5,545 nucleotides of DNA, from positions 16,165 to 21,709 of the forward strand of contig DGSY01000135.1 in the NCBI GenBank assembly GCA_002394125.1. The letters are read 5' to 3'. The first letter of the stretch is position 1; every line of letters starts with the position of its first letter. Below are positions 5,270-5,545 of the stretch, piece after piece. Position numbers and translations under genes: made by a program. Source of the stretch: Ruminococcus sp. UBA4350. GTDB lineage: Bacteria; Bacillota; Clostridia; Oscillospirales; Ruminococcaceae. A model generated the notes under the pieces. It was not told the origin of the DNA. It did no database searches and saw only the letters and a list, made by a program, of their open reading frames with translations.

Positions 5270-5545
5270 TCAGCGCTCGAAGAAGCGCTTCTTGCGGACA
5301 TAGAAGGGATCAATGCCCTTGACCGCCTTTTTCGCGGCCGGCTCCTCCAGACTGATGAACACCAGCGAATCGCCGGATTTCGTATAATTCTGCATATACT
5401 TGGAAAGCGGGAAGAACAGCTTGCGCGTGTTGCCGCTCATATCGAAGACGAAAAGCGTCTGCGGCCGCTCGCAGCCGCGGATCATCTCGACCAGATAGCA
5501 GGCATCGACATTCGCCTGCCGTGCGAGATAGCGCGTCAGCGGACG
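5270..5545 (-). CDS. Unrecognised protein, C-terminal 91 residues (cut by right edge)
   Basis: The open frame runs through the right edge without a stop, from residue RPLTRYLARQANVDACYLVE onward, so the Met at 5483-5485 is unlikely to be the true start and the gene begins outside the window. The visible part is a soluble, mixed helix/strand tail: TLFVFDMSGNTRKLFFPLSK forms likely strands around a Gly-Asn turn, LVFISLEEP is another strand, and the protein ends in a basic segment (YVRKKRFFER). I see no membrane segment, metal-binding cluster or known motif, and cannot name a family. The stop is a TGA at 5270-5272, followed by the largest gap in the window (52 bases) before the next gene, with no clear terminator in it. 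It is probably the upstream member of the same transcript. Confidence 0.7.
   Translation of the reverse strand, partial: RPLTRYLARQANVDACYLVEMIRGCERPQTLFVFDMSGNTRKLFFPLSKYMQNYTKSGDSLVFISLEEPAAKKAVKGIDPFYVRKKRFFER

Larger units (their letters stand above)
1..5545 (-). other. Probable single operon (partial at both ends)
   Basis: Eight genes run in the same direction with gaps, in transcription order, of 52, 25, 15, 12, 11, 34 and 4 bases. At three junctions (2628/2615, 1974/1962 and 174/169) the ribosome-binding site overlaps or directly follows the preceding stop codon. No intergenic space is large enough for an ordinary promoter except perhaps the 52-base one, and no stem followed by a T-run is seen. 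The shared promoter and the terminator should both lie outside the window. Confidence 0.7.

Noticed and set aside
5270..5485. Reading the right-edge gene as a complete 71-residue protein starting at 5485
   Set aside because: The frame stays open upstream through 5545 with sensible protein sequence, and no good ribosome-binding site precedes that ATG.

Overview
The window is a tightly packed, single-direction stretch of bacterial chromosome. All eight genes lie on the minus strand, so transcription runs from the right edge (5545) to the left edge (1). The DNA is GC-rich, several starts have clear Shine-Dalgarno sites (AAAGGAG, CAGGAG, GGGAG), and the protein families present are typical of Clostridia. 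Together these suggest a GC-rich member of the Ruminococcaceae/Oscillospiraceae or a close relative. That placement is an inference from family resemblance, not a database match.

In transcription order the genes are: (1) the C-terminal end of an unrecognised protein (5270-5545, running off the right edge); (2) a membrane-anchored zinc-ribbon protein with a Ser/Arg/His-rich N-terminus (4294-5217); (3) ruvB, the Holliday-junction branch-migration motor (3186-4268); (4) a C39-like/papain-like cysteine peptidase with no export signal (2628-3170); (5) a stand-alone GyrI-like ligand-binding domain protein (1974-2615); (6) a small six-cysteine protein resembling TIGR04076 (1609-1962); (7) a phosphoglucosamine-mutase-like protein whose catalytic motifs are replaced (174-1574); (8) the N-terminal third or so of a cytidine-deaminase-family protein (1-169, running off the left edge).

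The gaps between genes are only 4 to 52 bases, several ribosome-binding sites overlap or abut the preceding stop codon, and no convincing promoter or terminator is visible. The simplest reading is one polycistronic unit that starts right of the window and ends left of it. ruvB is the only clear core housekeeping gene with all its motifs; ruvA is not next to it here. The genes downstream of ruvB share no obvious pathway and look like an accessory set carried on the same transcript.

The most unusual item is the phosphohexomutase-like gene. It keeps the frame, length and fold landmarks of GlmM but lacks the phosphoserine, one metal-binding aspartate, the sugar-binding motif and the phosphate-binding loop, so it looks like a conserved pseudoenzyme. 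Second is the membrane-anchored zinc-ribbon protein, with its low-complexity basic tail and aromatic/acidic outer domain. No mobile elements, CRISPR arrays, tRNA or rRNA genes were seen.
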